From NCBI GenBank assembly GCA_921293015.1, contig OV121092.1:33425764-33489763 (forward strand): 64,000 nt of DNA. Reading direction: 5' to 3'. A program made the position numbers and the translations under genes. Under the pieces are notes generated by a model. It was not told the origin of the DNA, searched no databases, and was given only the letters and a program-made list of their open reading frames with translations. Positions 1-13,000 of the stretch are shown here, piece by piece. Positions within the stretch are counted from its first letter, which is position 1. Each line of letters begins with the position of its first letter. The stretch is from Phorcus lineatus (lineage: Eukaryota; Mollusca; Gastropoda; Trochida; Trochidae).

Positions 1-932
1 ACGGTCAACGGAATATTCATATTGTAATACCGACGTGTCCATTCTCCGCAATAACTGCCAATGTTGTGCATTTTCGTGTGAAGAAATAGAATGTTTACTT
101 AAATCTATGTTTTGTCAGACCGATTGCATAATTAATGCTTTTTATAATATAAGTGAAATAAATAATTGATGTTAGTCATATGAATATCAACGTAAACAAT
201 ATGCAACGTGTATTTCTACTTTAAATATTTGATGGTTAAATTTTCTTCCTGTGTGTCGGATGATTTGAAAATAAACGATCTTCTTACAAATTACAAAAAA
301 ATATGTATGATAAATATTCCCCGCTGTAATGTAGGGCTAACCATGCTAAATGAATGTTATAAAACTAACGAGTCAAGGCATGATAATAACTTGCTAATCT
401 GTTCAAAAAATGCGCAATGAATGCATTTTTCGGATAATTTTTATAAATCGACAAGGAATTTTATGAACGTCTTCAATCGTTTGAAATAATTTAACGCATT
501 TAGATATTTTAAACCCAGTCGGAATGAAAGCAACCTTGTAATATTTGATAGCAGTTTCGCCGTTCATCATTTCTTGAATTTGTTTTTGGCAAAGAATTAT
601 CAAGTAGGCTTACACATAATGCCACCTCGGTACTAGGGGCCTATATCCCTATAAGTAGGCCTACGTAGGGTTAGGCGCTATCACAATAAATGGCTTATTT
701 GATTTTTATTTGTTAGAGAAAGAATTGAAATATTAATATTAATGGTTAAACAAGTTTAAATACTGGTTTATCCTTTTGAACTACGACTTTCTTATGCTAT
801 AAAGCCAACTTCTCAACACCCGTAAGTAGGCCCCCTTACTTCTCACCATTGACGCTTAGCGTGACGTTGCCCGCGGTCAAGGGCAGATAACTCTAAACGT
901 CAAAACTGGAAAATGGTCAATTGTCTTTTCAG
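1..932. other. Upstream flank of the C10orf67-like gene, no exon resolved
   Basis: AT-rich sequence without a convincing exon. The last ~90 bases are more GC-rich and contain an ATG at 913 that is in frame with the downstream exon. A palindromic stretch built on GTAGGCCT/AGGCCTAC lies near 640-670. A first exon or the promoter of the downstream gene may be here, but I cannot place it. Confidence 0.4.
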
Positions 933-1053
933 ACCAGCGTTGGCTGACCAGCAGAAGATTGGTTTCTTCAGCATGGACCGGTCAACTCAAACAGAAATCA
1001 CTGAAGTTGTTGATCTCAAGGAGATGACAGAAGTTCTGCAGGTCCTTTTACAG
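933..1053 (+). CDS. C10orf67-like exon a (first recognised)
   Basis: Acceptor TTGTCTTTTCAG and donor GTCAGT bound it. It reads PALADQQKIGFFSM then DRSTQTEITEVVDLK, ending LLQ in phase 0. The similarity to C10orf67 begins before the Met at 973, so coding probably starts upstream (ATG 913 if there is no intron here, or an earlier exon). Confidence 0.7.
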
Positions 1054-4000
1054 GTCAGTTCAGCCGCTTTTGTAAAATCTTTTTTTCATCATCGAATTAT
1101 AATATTGTAAATAATCTTGTAGAATGGGAGAAGAAACTGCTGGAAACAGAAATGTCTGTGCTGCATTACTGATTTAGATTAACCTCATTCTTATTTTAGA
1201 ATTCCAAATTCCATCTTTCCGAATCAAAAACAGAAATATTCTAAAAACTGTCTGACTTTTATTAAACATATTCAGTCATTTTTCATCGTTATGTGACATG
1301 ACATCTACATCTATGATGTTGAAAAGTAGATTACTTGATTTGTCATTTATCCAGCAGTGGCATTGTATTGTAAAATATTACCCGAGTCTCATTGTTGACA
1401 ACGGCATGGCAGTAACAAGGTTAGACACAAAACTTGGAACGAGCAAAACAAAACAAGACATAGGAAAAAATGGAAATTGATTTACAATACTTTCTGAAAG
1501 AAGTCGTGGACTGGAAACGCAAAACACTACCTCAGGGAAACCTGAAAGTACAATATGAAATTACCACTCAGAGAGCCAAAAACAAAAGACTAGATGAATA
1601 AACCTTTGCGGTGTAGATGTCTCCAATTCCAGTGGTACCGTCTCCAATTCTCCGCAGCATCCATAAGTTGATGCTGAAGACATCTAGCTCAAAGACGTCA
1701 CATAATGCTTGACGTCATGTTGACAGCTGACCCCAACAATTGCAAAAATTGCATTGTCAGCAGGATTTCTGCAAGGTAACAAGCCATGCCATTTTAATAT
1801 TGGATAGCCATAACATGAACCAACAGCCAAGTCTTTCAACGATACCTTTTCCATATAGATAGTTGTTGTTAAATTTTCCAGGATGTTGCTGAACTTAGAC
1901 GGGACATTAACTTCACAAAACATGTAATGCAGGCAGATTATGAATCCAAACTCAAGGAAAAGGCAGTAGACCTGTGAGTATAACTGAGGTTTATTGTATA
2001 TGAGATTTTGTAGTTTAATGTAAGAAAAAGTCACATCTATAGATAAGCTTTTGCCCTTTGCGTATGACACCCGCATTTTAGATATTCAGTGCCCGCCAGG
2101 GGCTCGGCAACTTTGTCTGCAGTAGAGAACTGTTCTACACGCAGTCAGGTTTGGGTGCAATGCTACACTGAATTTCAGCGCTGTACCACCCATGGTTCGC
2201 TAGTTCCAGCTGATGCTCGCAGGTTTCACCGCAATACATAGCCATAATGGTGTTGCGGGCTTTCTTCATGCAATAATACTAGCAGCCGCGATATAAGTGA
2301 AATAATCTTGAAAGCAGCGTTTAACCCCAACTCACTCACTAGATATTCAGTGGGTATTTCAAATTGCAAGTGTTTATTTATACTTTTGTTACCCACCATG
2401 TTTTTCAAGTTTGATATTACAATATACATTTCACAAATAAGTCCAGTGTTAAAACTTGCTTTGTCTCAATACCAGATCAATCAGGAAGTAGTTTTTAATG
2501 TCGATATAATGAGTGCAGAAGGGTGATAAGGGTTTACAGTAATCATTTGTTTTTTATGCACAGATATTGTCGAATTAATGAACGTGTCGCTGAACTGGAG
2601 AAACTCCATGAATCTGTGAGTACATTTTCTGTACAGACACGCTTACTTCAAGAACTTGGTCCTTGTAAAGTAATTTTTAATTAATCATTTTAATGCATCA
2701 AAAGGTAAAATATTCATGAGAGCGTCTTTATTGTAAGGGGACTGAAGTTTGCACATATGGTCTCAACACAAAGTCCGAAAAGCCGCATAAATTCCGCAGA
2801 AAGTGAGTCAAGCCAGACAAGAAAATGACACAAAATGACAGAAAAGCCGTATTAAATCCTCAAAAATGCCGCAAAGAGGTTGTGGCGAAAAGCCGCACTG
2901 AACCAATTTTTGACACACTTTTTTTACACATGTGCCAGACTTTTGCCGCACAAGTATGGGTACTTGATAGTCAAGGCCCACTGACCTAATTCAGACTTCT
3001 TTACAAAGACTACAGTCCTGTGAAGGTGAAAGTGTAGAGTATCAATATTATCGGATTCCAACTAGAACCTGTAAACTCCATGGCAATACACGCACACACA
3101 GTCGTTTGAGACACTTAGGCCAAAGTTATCAATGGTTCAAAAATACCCACTGCTCCATCAGATATATGAACTGGTTGTTTGATTTTGATGAATATCATTT
3201 ATTTGGGATTATAAAATAAGTATGTGAAATCTTTTGATTGTATGTAGATATAATTGGTGTTTTAGCACATATGGAAGCCCAAAAACATCAAACTAAACAT
3301 TGAGGGTCCCAAAGATGTGACATGAGGGGACCCTCAAACCCTGGGGATCCCAATAGTTGGGGGTGACTAGACACCCTGCTGAAAGTCTTGTTTTGCACAA
3401 CCTTTTCTGTGTATGGTCAAGCAGTTTGAGATGTTGCATTAATTGAAAATTCATTGATTTATCCACCAAAAAATTAGTATGAAGAGATTCTCAATCTCCA
3501 AAGATCCCTAATGGTGCGCCAGACATTACAGCTTAATAATGCACACTAGTTTCGGACATCTTTCCTGTGTATGTTTCAGCGAGTGGAGTCGGTTCGGAAG
3601 GCTTACAGACAACAGCTCGCCAATGCCATTGCCAGACTTGCTTCCCTCTTTGATGTAACTACCATCAGTTTCTGTGTGTCAATGTCTTCACCATTTGCGA
3701 TTCACACAAATTTTCATGCTCCATGCTAGAAGAACTAATTGCCGTTTTTGATTTCTACCATTGGATTTTCAAAAGATTAATGATAGATTGATGATACTTA
3801 GCTACCGTTCATTTCATACTATTTTCATCAAACGAGTTAATGATTTGGTATAAATCGAGTGAAAGCTAGTTTGATACCTTATCATTCATGAATTTGATAA
3901 AAATAGGGTTAAATGGTAGGAAGTTTACTTTTCTGTTTATTACTCAACCACTGGAATCAAATAATAATTTCCGACAGTTTGCTGAAGCGACCATTTCTGT

Positions 4001-7000
4001 GACTTGGCAGCCATTGTGAGGGCGGTTTTAAATTGTTATGTAATAACTACACACTATTGGGACCATTAAGTGCAGTGGTATTACACTAGTTAAATATTGC
4101 CATTTATTACCCGCCCGTGTAAGATACTGCAGTCTGACACCAGTGTAATATTCATACGGCAATATTAAACTAGTTTAATATCGCTGCACGTATGACGTCA
4201 TAATATTGTGTTATTTTGACGTTATAATGTTGGCACTGCCGTCACAATGGCGGCCAAGTCGTGGAAATGTTTTGTTCAGTACACTTTCGGCAATCATGCT
4301 TGATTACTGAGGTCAAGTAATAAACAGAATACTCAACTTCTTTCAATTTAATACTATTTTTATTAAACTCGTTAATGATTAGGTATCAAACTCGCTTTCG
4401 CTTGTTTTAAACTTATCATTAACTTGTTTAATAAAAATGGTATTAAATGGAAGGTCGTTTAGTATCCTCTATGTAAGTAATACACTGAAGTTTGTCACTT
4501 TGGAGAATAATGAGTGATTATATTTGATTTTTAAATCAAAACATTTTGATATTTTGAGTATTTGAAATGACCCTGGTTTCATTTCCCAAAACCACTTTCC
4601 ACACTGATCAATGAGCTTAAGAAAGTGATGTTGTAACTGATTGTAAAATCATTAAAACCGATGGAGTTTACAAATTTAAAATGTATATAAATTGAACAAA
4701 AGTTGAAAGCGTATTTGAACATTTTGTTATAATGAATTCATAATGATTTATTCATTCATTGACACTCTGATGAAATATCATACAAGAATCAGAATCAGAG
4801 ATTTGCATATCCAAATTTTTTTGTCAAGTTTATATCCAGTATTCTGATATTTTCATTTTCTGCTTTCAATTGTTTAAATTTTCTTCTTTTAACTGTAACT
4901 CTCTGCATTAATGGTTGTAATCTTGATTCTACGATAACTGTTCAGAAAAACCTAGATAGACGAATTCGGTCTGAGAGGAACCGTCAAGCTTTAGGGGAAG
5001 ACAAAATGGACGAGAAGTACAAGGAACTGCAGCAGACAATTCAGCGGAACGAGTCGGTCATACACATGCTGAGGCTGCAGCTTGCCCAGTACCAACAGAA
5101 TGCTGCAGTGGAGGACAATATGGTGGGTCCCTGTCATTTTATTCAGTTGATTTGATTCTTTGCATCCTGCTCCAGAGTATGTTTATCTGCTTTATGCTGA
5201 TTGTCTTCACTGGGTTTCCCTCATTACATTACTTGCTGGTTACCATATCTGTATGATTTCTATTTTCCTCTGGCTGGTTACTGTAGCTTCATGGAATGAA
5301 TTAAACATGTCAGTTGTCAACTATGTTCATTGTGTAACAAAATTCATTACATAATCATAAGTAGTGACATATATTTCATATGTGCACCATGTTATGGCGA
5401 CTGTGACTTCATAAAAACTATTGTTTGTGACGTTGCTTCAAGGGAAGCAGGCAATTTTGGAGATATTTTCATACAATTCAAATTGAAAATATTTGGTAAT
5501 AAAGATATTAGTACACTCGAAGTGTGTCATGTGAATTTTACCAAACTCATTCAAATTTGTGTATAGCCCTTGCTCTCACTCAGGTGATACTAATTTACAT
5601 ACTTGTTTTGTGAAAGTCATATTACACACTTCCTAGGGTAATGATAACCTTCGCTGTGCAAATAAAAAAAAAGGAATGGCTAGTTATTAGAATATGAGGG
5701 AATTGCAGTGAAGGCAATCAGGTAATTTTAGGATATTTGCAGATAAATATACTCTGATGAAGGAAAATGGATTCCATGTCAATTTTGTTTATTTTATTTC
5801 AATTTGTTTGGATTTATTAGAGTCATTATTGCAAAGGATACAAGGATGAAAAATAAAAACCTATGTTTTTTATGAATAACATTCTCTTTTTAGCAACTTT
5901 TTATTATCATTTTAGTCTAATAGTTAATATTAGAATAGAATAGATGATATATTACAGTTTAATTTCATTTGTAAAGTAATTTTGACATTTTTTTCATTTT
6001 GTATAATATGCTGAATTAACAATTTTTAGCTTTGTAATCTTTTAGTTGATGTTACAATATTTAATTATATTTCAGTTCATGTCTTTCAATAATCTCATAC
6101 ATATCAAATTGGAAAGTGATAGTACAAAAACACTCTTTAACACAACATCAATTGTCAGAATATTTTTAGTATGAAGAAATTGATTATAACATGTTCTCTA
6201 AGGATTTCATTTTATCAAATTGTTCATAAGAATATGTGCATTCTATTTTTTATAGATTTCTTCCTTGACTAAATTTCTTTTTCGATAATCGTGAAGAATG
6301 TCATATCTTTTTCAAAGCCAATGATACGTATAATGTCTTGTTTTACAATTTTATCAACATGTATAAGCAGAGTTTTATCGTGTGACAGCAAATTCTTTAT
6401 GAGGTAGTGTTAAACATTGAGGTTTCAAGACATATTCCGACTGAACTCTGGTAATCATGGTTTATATATAAAGAAAGAAACCATACATATAAATGGAGTA
6501 ACGAACATTTTAAGAGCAGACTACATCTGGCCTTTTTAAGGTGAATGAATTCTAAATGAAGATCAATATTTGATGTACAAATGTTTTTATTATTGCATTG
6601 TGACATATGACATATTGCAGTCCTCAAGAAGGTCTGTCATTTCCAAGACAGGAACCCACGCGAGTTCAAACCCAACTCCGTCCGTCCTGGTAAAACTTCC
6701 CACATATTCTCCCTCCCTGTGCATGATATGACGATTGTTCTTATCACCTTGTTTCTTCGACGATTGATGTGCTCCTTAACACCTTTCCATTTAACCCCAT
6801 ACCTGCTGATTAATGATGGTCACTGCATGACAAGTGACTGTCAATCCTTGGTTATTCCGTCTACCAACATATTATTAGAAAAATACTGGCTGTATTAATC
6901 CAATCCTTTAACACTAACAGATTTAATTATGTAAGTTTTTATATGAACTGAGCATAGTCCCTTTGAATAAATGTGGTGTCGATTAAAGTGAAATTATCAA

Positions 7001-10000
7001 TGTTACTTTGACTTTGAGGTATTTCAATCCATTTAGACGTCAGCAGATTTTTTTTTTTCATTGTAATTGTTTTTTTAAATTTAGAATTTTTATTTATCTA
7101 GTCTAAGATTTGAATTTTGGAGTCTTCACTTGAACATCCCATTTTTGGAATATAAAAGGCACAGTTTATGTATTTGTGGTGGACAAACATCTTCATTTTT
7201 AGTTTTGTACCTTATCGAAAGATATAAAACTGAGTCTATCTGAACAGATAAGGAACAGAGTTCCACAAATAGCACAAATTGGTGTACACCTTTAAAGTTC
7301 CTTACCTTAAATTACCCACATATTGTCCAACTTGCCTTTTATTGATCTTCCTTATACACTAAATCATTCTGTATATTTAAGTGTTTTTTTTAATTCTAGC
7401 TGATAGTAGAAATGTTTGTATTGTAAATGTAAAAACTGTGCGATTTTGTTTTCACTCAATAGTCTTGTAACTCCATAAGATACCCACCATTGATCTTGAA
7501 TATTAACAAAACCTCTTAATTTTGTTACTAATGCTCTTTATCACTAACAGCTTGAAGTGCGATTTATTTTATTAATGAAAGAATATACCCATTTCAACAC
7601 AATGTTGACATCTGAAGTTAATGGAAATAAGCAACAACATCCTCCCCGATCCACCAAAAACTATTCATGACTTCTTTGAAAGGCATAAAGAAATTGGTGA
7701 GATGAATAGAGAACAACTTCCATGGATTTACAACTTACATCACTTGCTTGACAACGGTGTAAGTATCTACACCAGAACGTTGCAATCCTGCAGTTAAGAA
7801 TTTGCAAATCCATAGAGCTTGTTCTCCATTCAAACATTTATGTAGACTAAGATTTAGTCCAAGACTATTTTTTTTCTAGAAAAATTAAATGTTTTCTTAA
7901 GGTTAACTTCTTGATCTTGAAATCTAGCCTTACTGAACTAGGACCTGGACTGTGTCAAAGTCTCTTATTTTCTACTCAGTCATGATTAATCTTTCACTAG
8001 ATTTCAAGTTGAGCTATAGGATATGACATGCAGTACAAATTTGTTACATCATTACTTTGCCTGGACTCACTGTTGAAATTGTTAGCGTCACATCTGAAAT
8101 AGTGTCAGACCATGTTCACAGACTGAGGTGGAGTCCCTGCGCTCAGCGACCCCAGGTGCGACAGCGGAGGAGGTTGCGGAGATGCAAGACCAGATCAAGA
8201 AGTTTGAGAAGAAGGTCGACCGTCTGGTGGAGGCTCTCGACATCAAGGATGAGGAGACAACTCAGCTAAGTGAGTAGACAGACATGCAGGGTCATGGTCA
8301 CAACTTTGTTAGTGGAAAGGGTCACTGAGTCAAGGTCACCTCTCTGTGACTTGATGGGGGTCATAAGGTAATGGTTATGGCTCTGCGAGTAGACAGGGTT
8401 ATTTGGTCAAGGCCATGACTGTTAGTAGACAGGAACAAATGGTCAAGGCGATGACATTGTGAGTACACAGGGTCAATTGGTCAAGGCGATGACATTGTGA
8501 GTACACAGGGTCAAAAGGTCAAGGCCATGACTGTGTGAGTAGACAGGGTTATTTGGTCAAGGCCATGACTGTGAGTAGACAGGTTATTTGGTCAAGGCAA
8601 TGACTCTTTGAGTAGACAAGGTTATTTGGTCAAGGCCATGACTGTGAGTAGACAGGTTATTTGGTCAAGGCCATGACTGTGAGTAGACAAGGTTATTTGG
8701 TCAAGGCAATGACTCTTTGAGTAGACAGGTTATTTGGTCAAGGCAATGACTCTGTGAGTGGACAAGGTTATTTGGTCAAGGCAATGACTGAGTAGACAGG
8801 GTTATTTGGTCAAGGCAATGACTCTTTGAGTAGACAAGGTTACTTGGTCAAGGCCATGACTGAGTAGACAGGGTTATTTGGTCAAGGCAATGACTCTTTG
8901 AGTAGACAAGGTTATTTGGTCAAGGCCATGACTGAGTAGACAGGTTATTTGGTCAAGGCAATGACTCTTTGAGTAGACAGGTTATTTGGTCAAGGCCATG
9001 ACTGTGAGTAGACAGGTTATTTGGTCAAGGCCATGACTGTGAGTAGACAGGTTATTTGGTCAAGGCCATGACTCTTTGAGTAGACAGGTTATTTGGTCAA
9101 GGCAATGACTCTGTGAGTGGACAAGGTTATTTGGTCAAGGCAATGACTGAGTAGACAGGGTTATTTGGTCAAGGCAATGACTCTTTGAGTAGACAAGGTT
9201 ACTTGGTCAAGGCCATGACTGAGTAGACAGGGTTATTTGGTCAAGGCAATGACTCTTTGAGTAGACAAGGTTATTTGGTCAAGGCCATGACTGAGTAGAC
9301 AGGTTATTTGGTCAAGGCAATGACTCTTTGAGTAGACAGGTTATTTGGTCAAGGCCATGACTGTGAGTAGACAGGTTATTTGGTCAAGGCCATGACTGTG
9401 AGTAGACAGGTTATTTGGTCAAGGCCATGACTCTTTGAGTAGACAGGTTATTTGGTCAAGGCCATGACTGTGAGTAGACAAGGTTATTTGGTCAAGGCCA
9501 TGACTGTGGGTAGACAAGTTATTTGGTCAAGGCCATGACTCTTTGAGTAGACAGGTTATTTGGTCAAGGCAATGACTCTGTGAGTAGACAAGGTTATTTG
9601 GTCAAGGCCATGACTGATTAGACAGGGTTATTTGGTCAAGGCCATGACTCTTTGAGTAGACAGGTTATTTGGTCAAGGCAATGACTCTTTGAGTAGACAG
9701 GTTATTTGGTCAAGGCAATGACTCTGTGAGTAGACAGGTTATTTGGTCATAGCCATGCCGGAGTAGACAAGGTTATTTGGTCAAGGCAATGACTGAGTAG
9801 ACAGGGTTATTTGGTCAAGGCAATGACTCTTTGAGTAGACAGGTTATTTGGTCAAGGCAATGACTCTTTGAGTAGACAGGTTATTTGGTCAAGGCAATGA
9901 CTCTGTGAGTAGACAGGTTATTTGGTCATAGCCATGCCGGAGTAGACAAGGTTATTTGGTCAAGGCAATGACTGAGTAGACAGGGTTATTTGGTCAAGGC

Positions 10001-13000
10001 AATGACTCTTTGAGTAGACAGGTTATTTGGTCAAGGCAATGACTCTTTGAGTAGACAGGTTATTTGGTCAAGGCAATGACTCTGTGAGTAGACAGGTTAT
10101 TTGGTCATAGCCATGCCGGAGTAGACAAGGTTATTTGGTCAAGGCCATGACTATGTGTAGACAGGGTCCGTTGGTCAAGGTCATGACTGAGTACACAGGG
10201 TCAGTTGGTCATGGTCACATCTTGTAGAGTAGGCAAGCTTAAGACACAATTGAAAGACAAGATCATTAAGATGACATTTCTTTGAATAAACAAAGATTGT
10301 AAGATAAAATTAGCCAAGATATCAGTGCATGAGGGAGGGTATCCACCCATTGATTAGACAAGGTCATCATCACATTTGATTATTTCATAATGTATTCTCT
10401 TTGAAAAAGGACACTGTCTGAACACGATTGTTTATTCTTGATTTCTTTCTCACTGGCAGACAAGGAGGTGGAGACTCTCACAGATCAGGTGGAGAAGCTG
10501 AAGATGCTAGTGGAACAGGTGAGATAACGAGCTTCATGTCCACCTGGCCAGTGTTGAAAGAACAGTACCACCTGGTAATGTTTTGTAAGAAAATAAATTG
10601 AGAGGAATAGATAAAATCATTGATAACATATAGGGTGAACATTTTGTGCTGTCATATTGTTTATATGTGCACATGAGCACATATGACTTTGCCGGGCTAC
10701 CAGATCTTAAGCACGATTAACCATATCTTGTCTGTGATATCACAAACAATTGTTGATTATGTCATTGATGTATGCCAATGCAAAGAAACGAGAATGTCTT
10801 CTTTCATGTTCTAAAGAAGTTTGAACTGTATGGAATCAGCTGTAAAGAAAAAAGAGCTCTCAAACAGTTGAAATAGGACACTTTGAAATTGACAAACCAA
10901 AGTGGTTTGACACACTCTTTAGTCCTTTGAGTAAACTTTTATACCCAACAGTCTTCATTTTCAATATTGTATGTTAAGTTTAAGCATAATGATGAGACTG
11001 AAAAGATTATTGCACTTGAGAAAGAACATTTAATTTTTTTTCAATGTTTCATCAGAGCAGGGTTAGAACGCTGGTATGTTGATAATCATTATTTATGTAT
11101 TCAACCACTGTAAATAAATTTACCTACCGGTAATTTATACAAGATCTTTTTTGCTTCTCCTGTTAGCTCAAGCATGAGAAGAATGAATTGAAGGCATTTG
11201 CAGAGCAAGATAAAGCTTCGTCGAAACGCATGGTATGTATTTACAATATGATATAGTTTCAATTAGATGTCCACAGTATTTGAAGAATTGGTCATTTTTC
11301 ACCTCCTTACTTTCATCTTGTTACTTATTTGTTTCAAAATGGGGAAGAATTATGGTTTTTGAAGATCTTTCAGTTGCTGGACTTACATAATGTATCGTAA
11401 GTAATGAGAGATAAAATATTGTCTTTATAATGTCCATTCCTTTTAGATAATGTAGCTAGATATCATATGACTAATATTTATTTTTTTAAGAAAAAATATG
11501 TTTACAAGTCTTGAAAATGCTTTGTAATTTATAAAATTCTGACTTTTTAGTTTTATGTAATCTTCATTATCGCCATAAATTTTGTACACTCTGTTCTCAA
11601 TGCTGAATACATATATTGAACCCACAATTGATATTGCTATGTTTTTATATTGAGGTGATTTGAAGATTTTATACATTTAATTGACATAAGAATTTATCTG
11701 ATTTTTTCTCTGCAGGCTGAGGAAATGGTAAATAATTTGGATAATTTGTGGTTTGACTCAAATAAATTTGCAATTGTTTGCTTAAAAATCATATAGAGTA
11801 CAATGCATGTATTTGATGTTTACTAGCACAGCATGATATCTACAATACCTAGAAATACCATATACATATCCTTATTCATGATTGGAGAAATATTTTGTGA
11901 TTATGATAAAAAAAATATTTTTATGACAAAAAGTGAAGAGTTTGTTGTAAAATGTCTCTCATTCCACATTTATACATTTTTGCAAAATGTTGTAAATGCG
12001 TAGCAAAATGTTGTAATTATGTTGCAATGCGTAACAATATGTTGTAATAATGTTGTAAATGCGTAGCAATATGTTATGATTGTGATTCAGAATATTGTGG
12101 AAATGTTGCCAAATGTTGTGACTTTTAATCATTGTGTGAATGTGTTGCAAATACTTAAATTTTTTTGACCATGTAGCAAGTATTTTATGAGCCCATATAA
12201 CTTGTTATCAAATGATTAACCTCGCACCCGCTGATAATGACTTGACACATCGCATGACCATTACTTTGATCTTCACTGTTGTTAACCAAACATATTCATG
12301 GGTGTGATCACATTAACTCAAAGTTCTAACATGTATTCTGCATGCATAAAGTGAAACTGGAATATCACCAACTTTATACCTGTCATAATCTTTAAAACTA
12401 ACACACGGAAACAAAAGAGGGAGGGTTTTAAAATTTGAATATTCAAAGGGGCACAGAGTATGTTGTTGGAGTGAAATATGTCAAACTTAAAATAGTGTTG
12501 TTTTATCGAGAAGTAGTAATTGTTTCAGAAAATCAGTATCCTAATGCTTATCAGTTTAGTATAGCAAAAGAAATTGTTGAGTGTTATGATTTGTGATCGA
12601 AAACCAGACTGTGGTGCCCGCCAATGATTTAAATGTAATTTCGGAAACTTATTTACAGCAGACACAAAGACAAACATTGGTTAATAGTGTTAAGAAGGTC
12701 ATTTAACTAATATACATGTTAAATGGACACATAATTTCAAATTCTTAACATTTATAGGGCCGTTTTCTGATTATCAGTGAAAACAAGAAAATATCATAAT
12801 TTTGGCATTTCAGAGATAAAGTCTCATGCAAGTAAGATGCAAAATTTTTACTCAACTCAGGTCATAAGGTATTTTGGCTCTCACAATAGCCATTTAAGAA
12901 TCTTGAAACATACTCTGTGTCACTTTAAGCTAAAGATAACTGGTTTACTACTGACACTGTCCAACATTATGCTGTTTGCTGTATGGTTCTTGTTCATGCT

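Noticed and set aside
1684..2076. 130-codon minus-strand open frame
   Set aside because: Antisense to exon b of the C10orf67-like gene, with low-complexity AT-driven composition and no domain.
5370..5470. Repeat shared with 60710-60840 (AGTAGTGACATAT, then GCAGGCAAT or GCAGGCGAT)
   Set aside because: Similarity is patchy and short. I could not define an element with boundaries.
8270..10220. CRISPR array or coding repeat protein
   Set aside because: Units are contiguous without unique spacers, sit in an animal intron, and carry stops in the reading frames.
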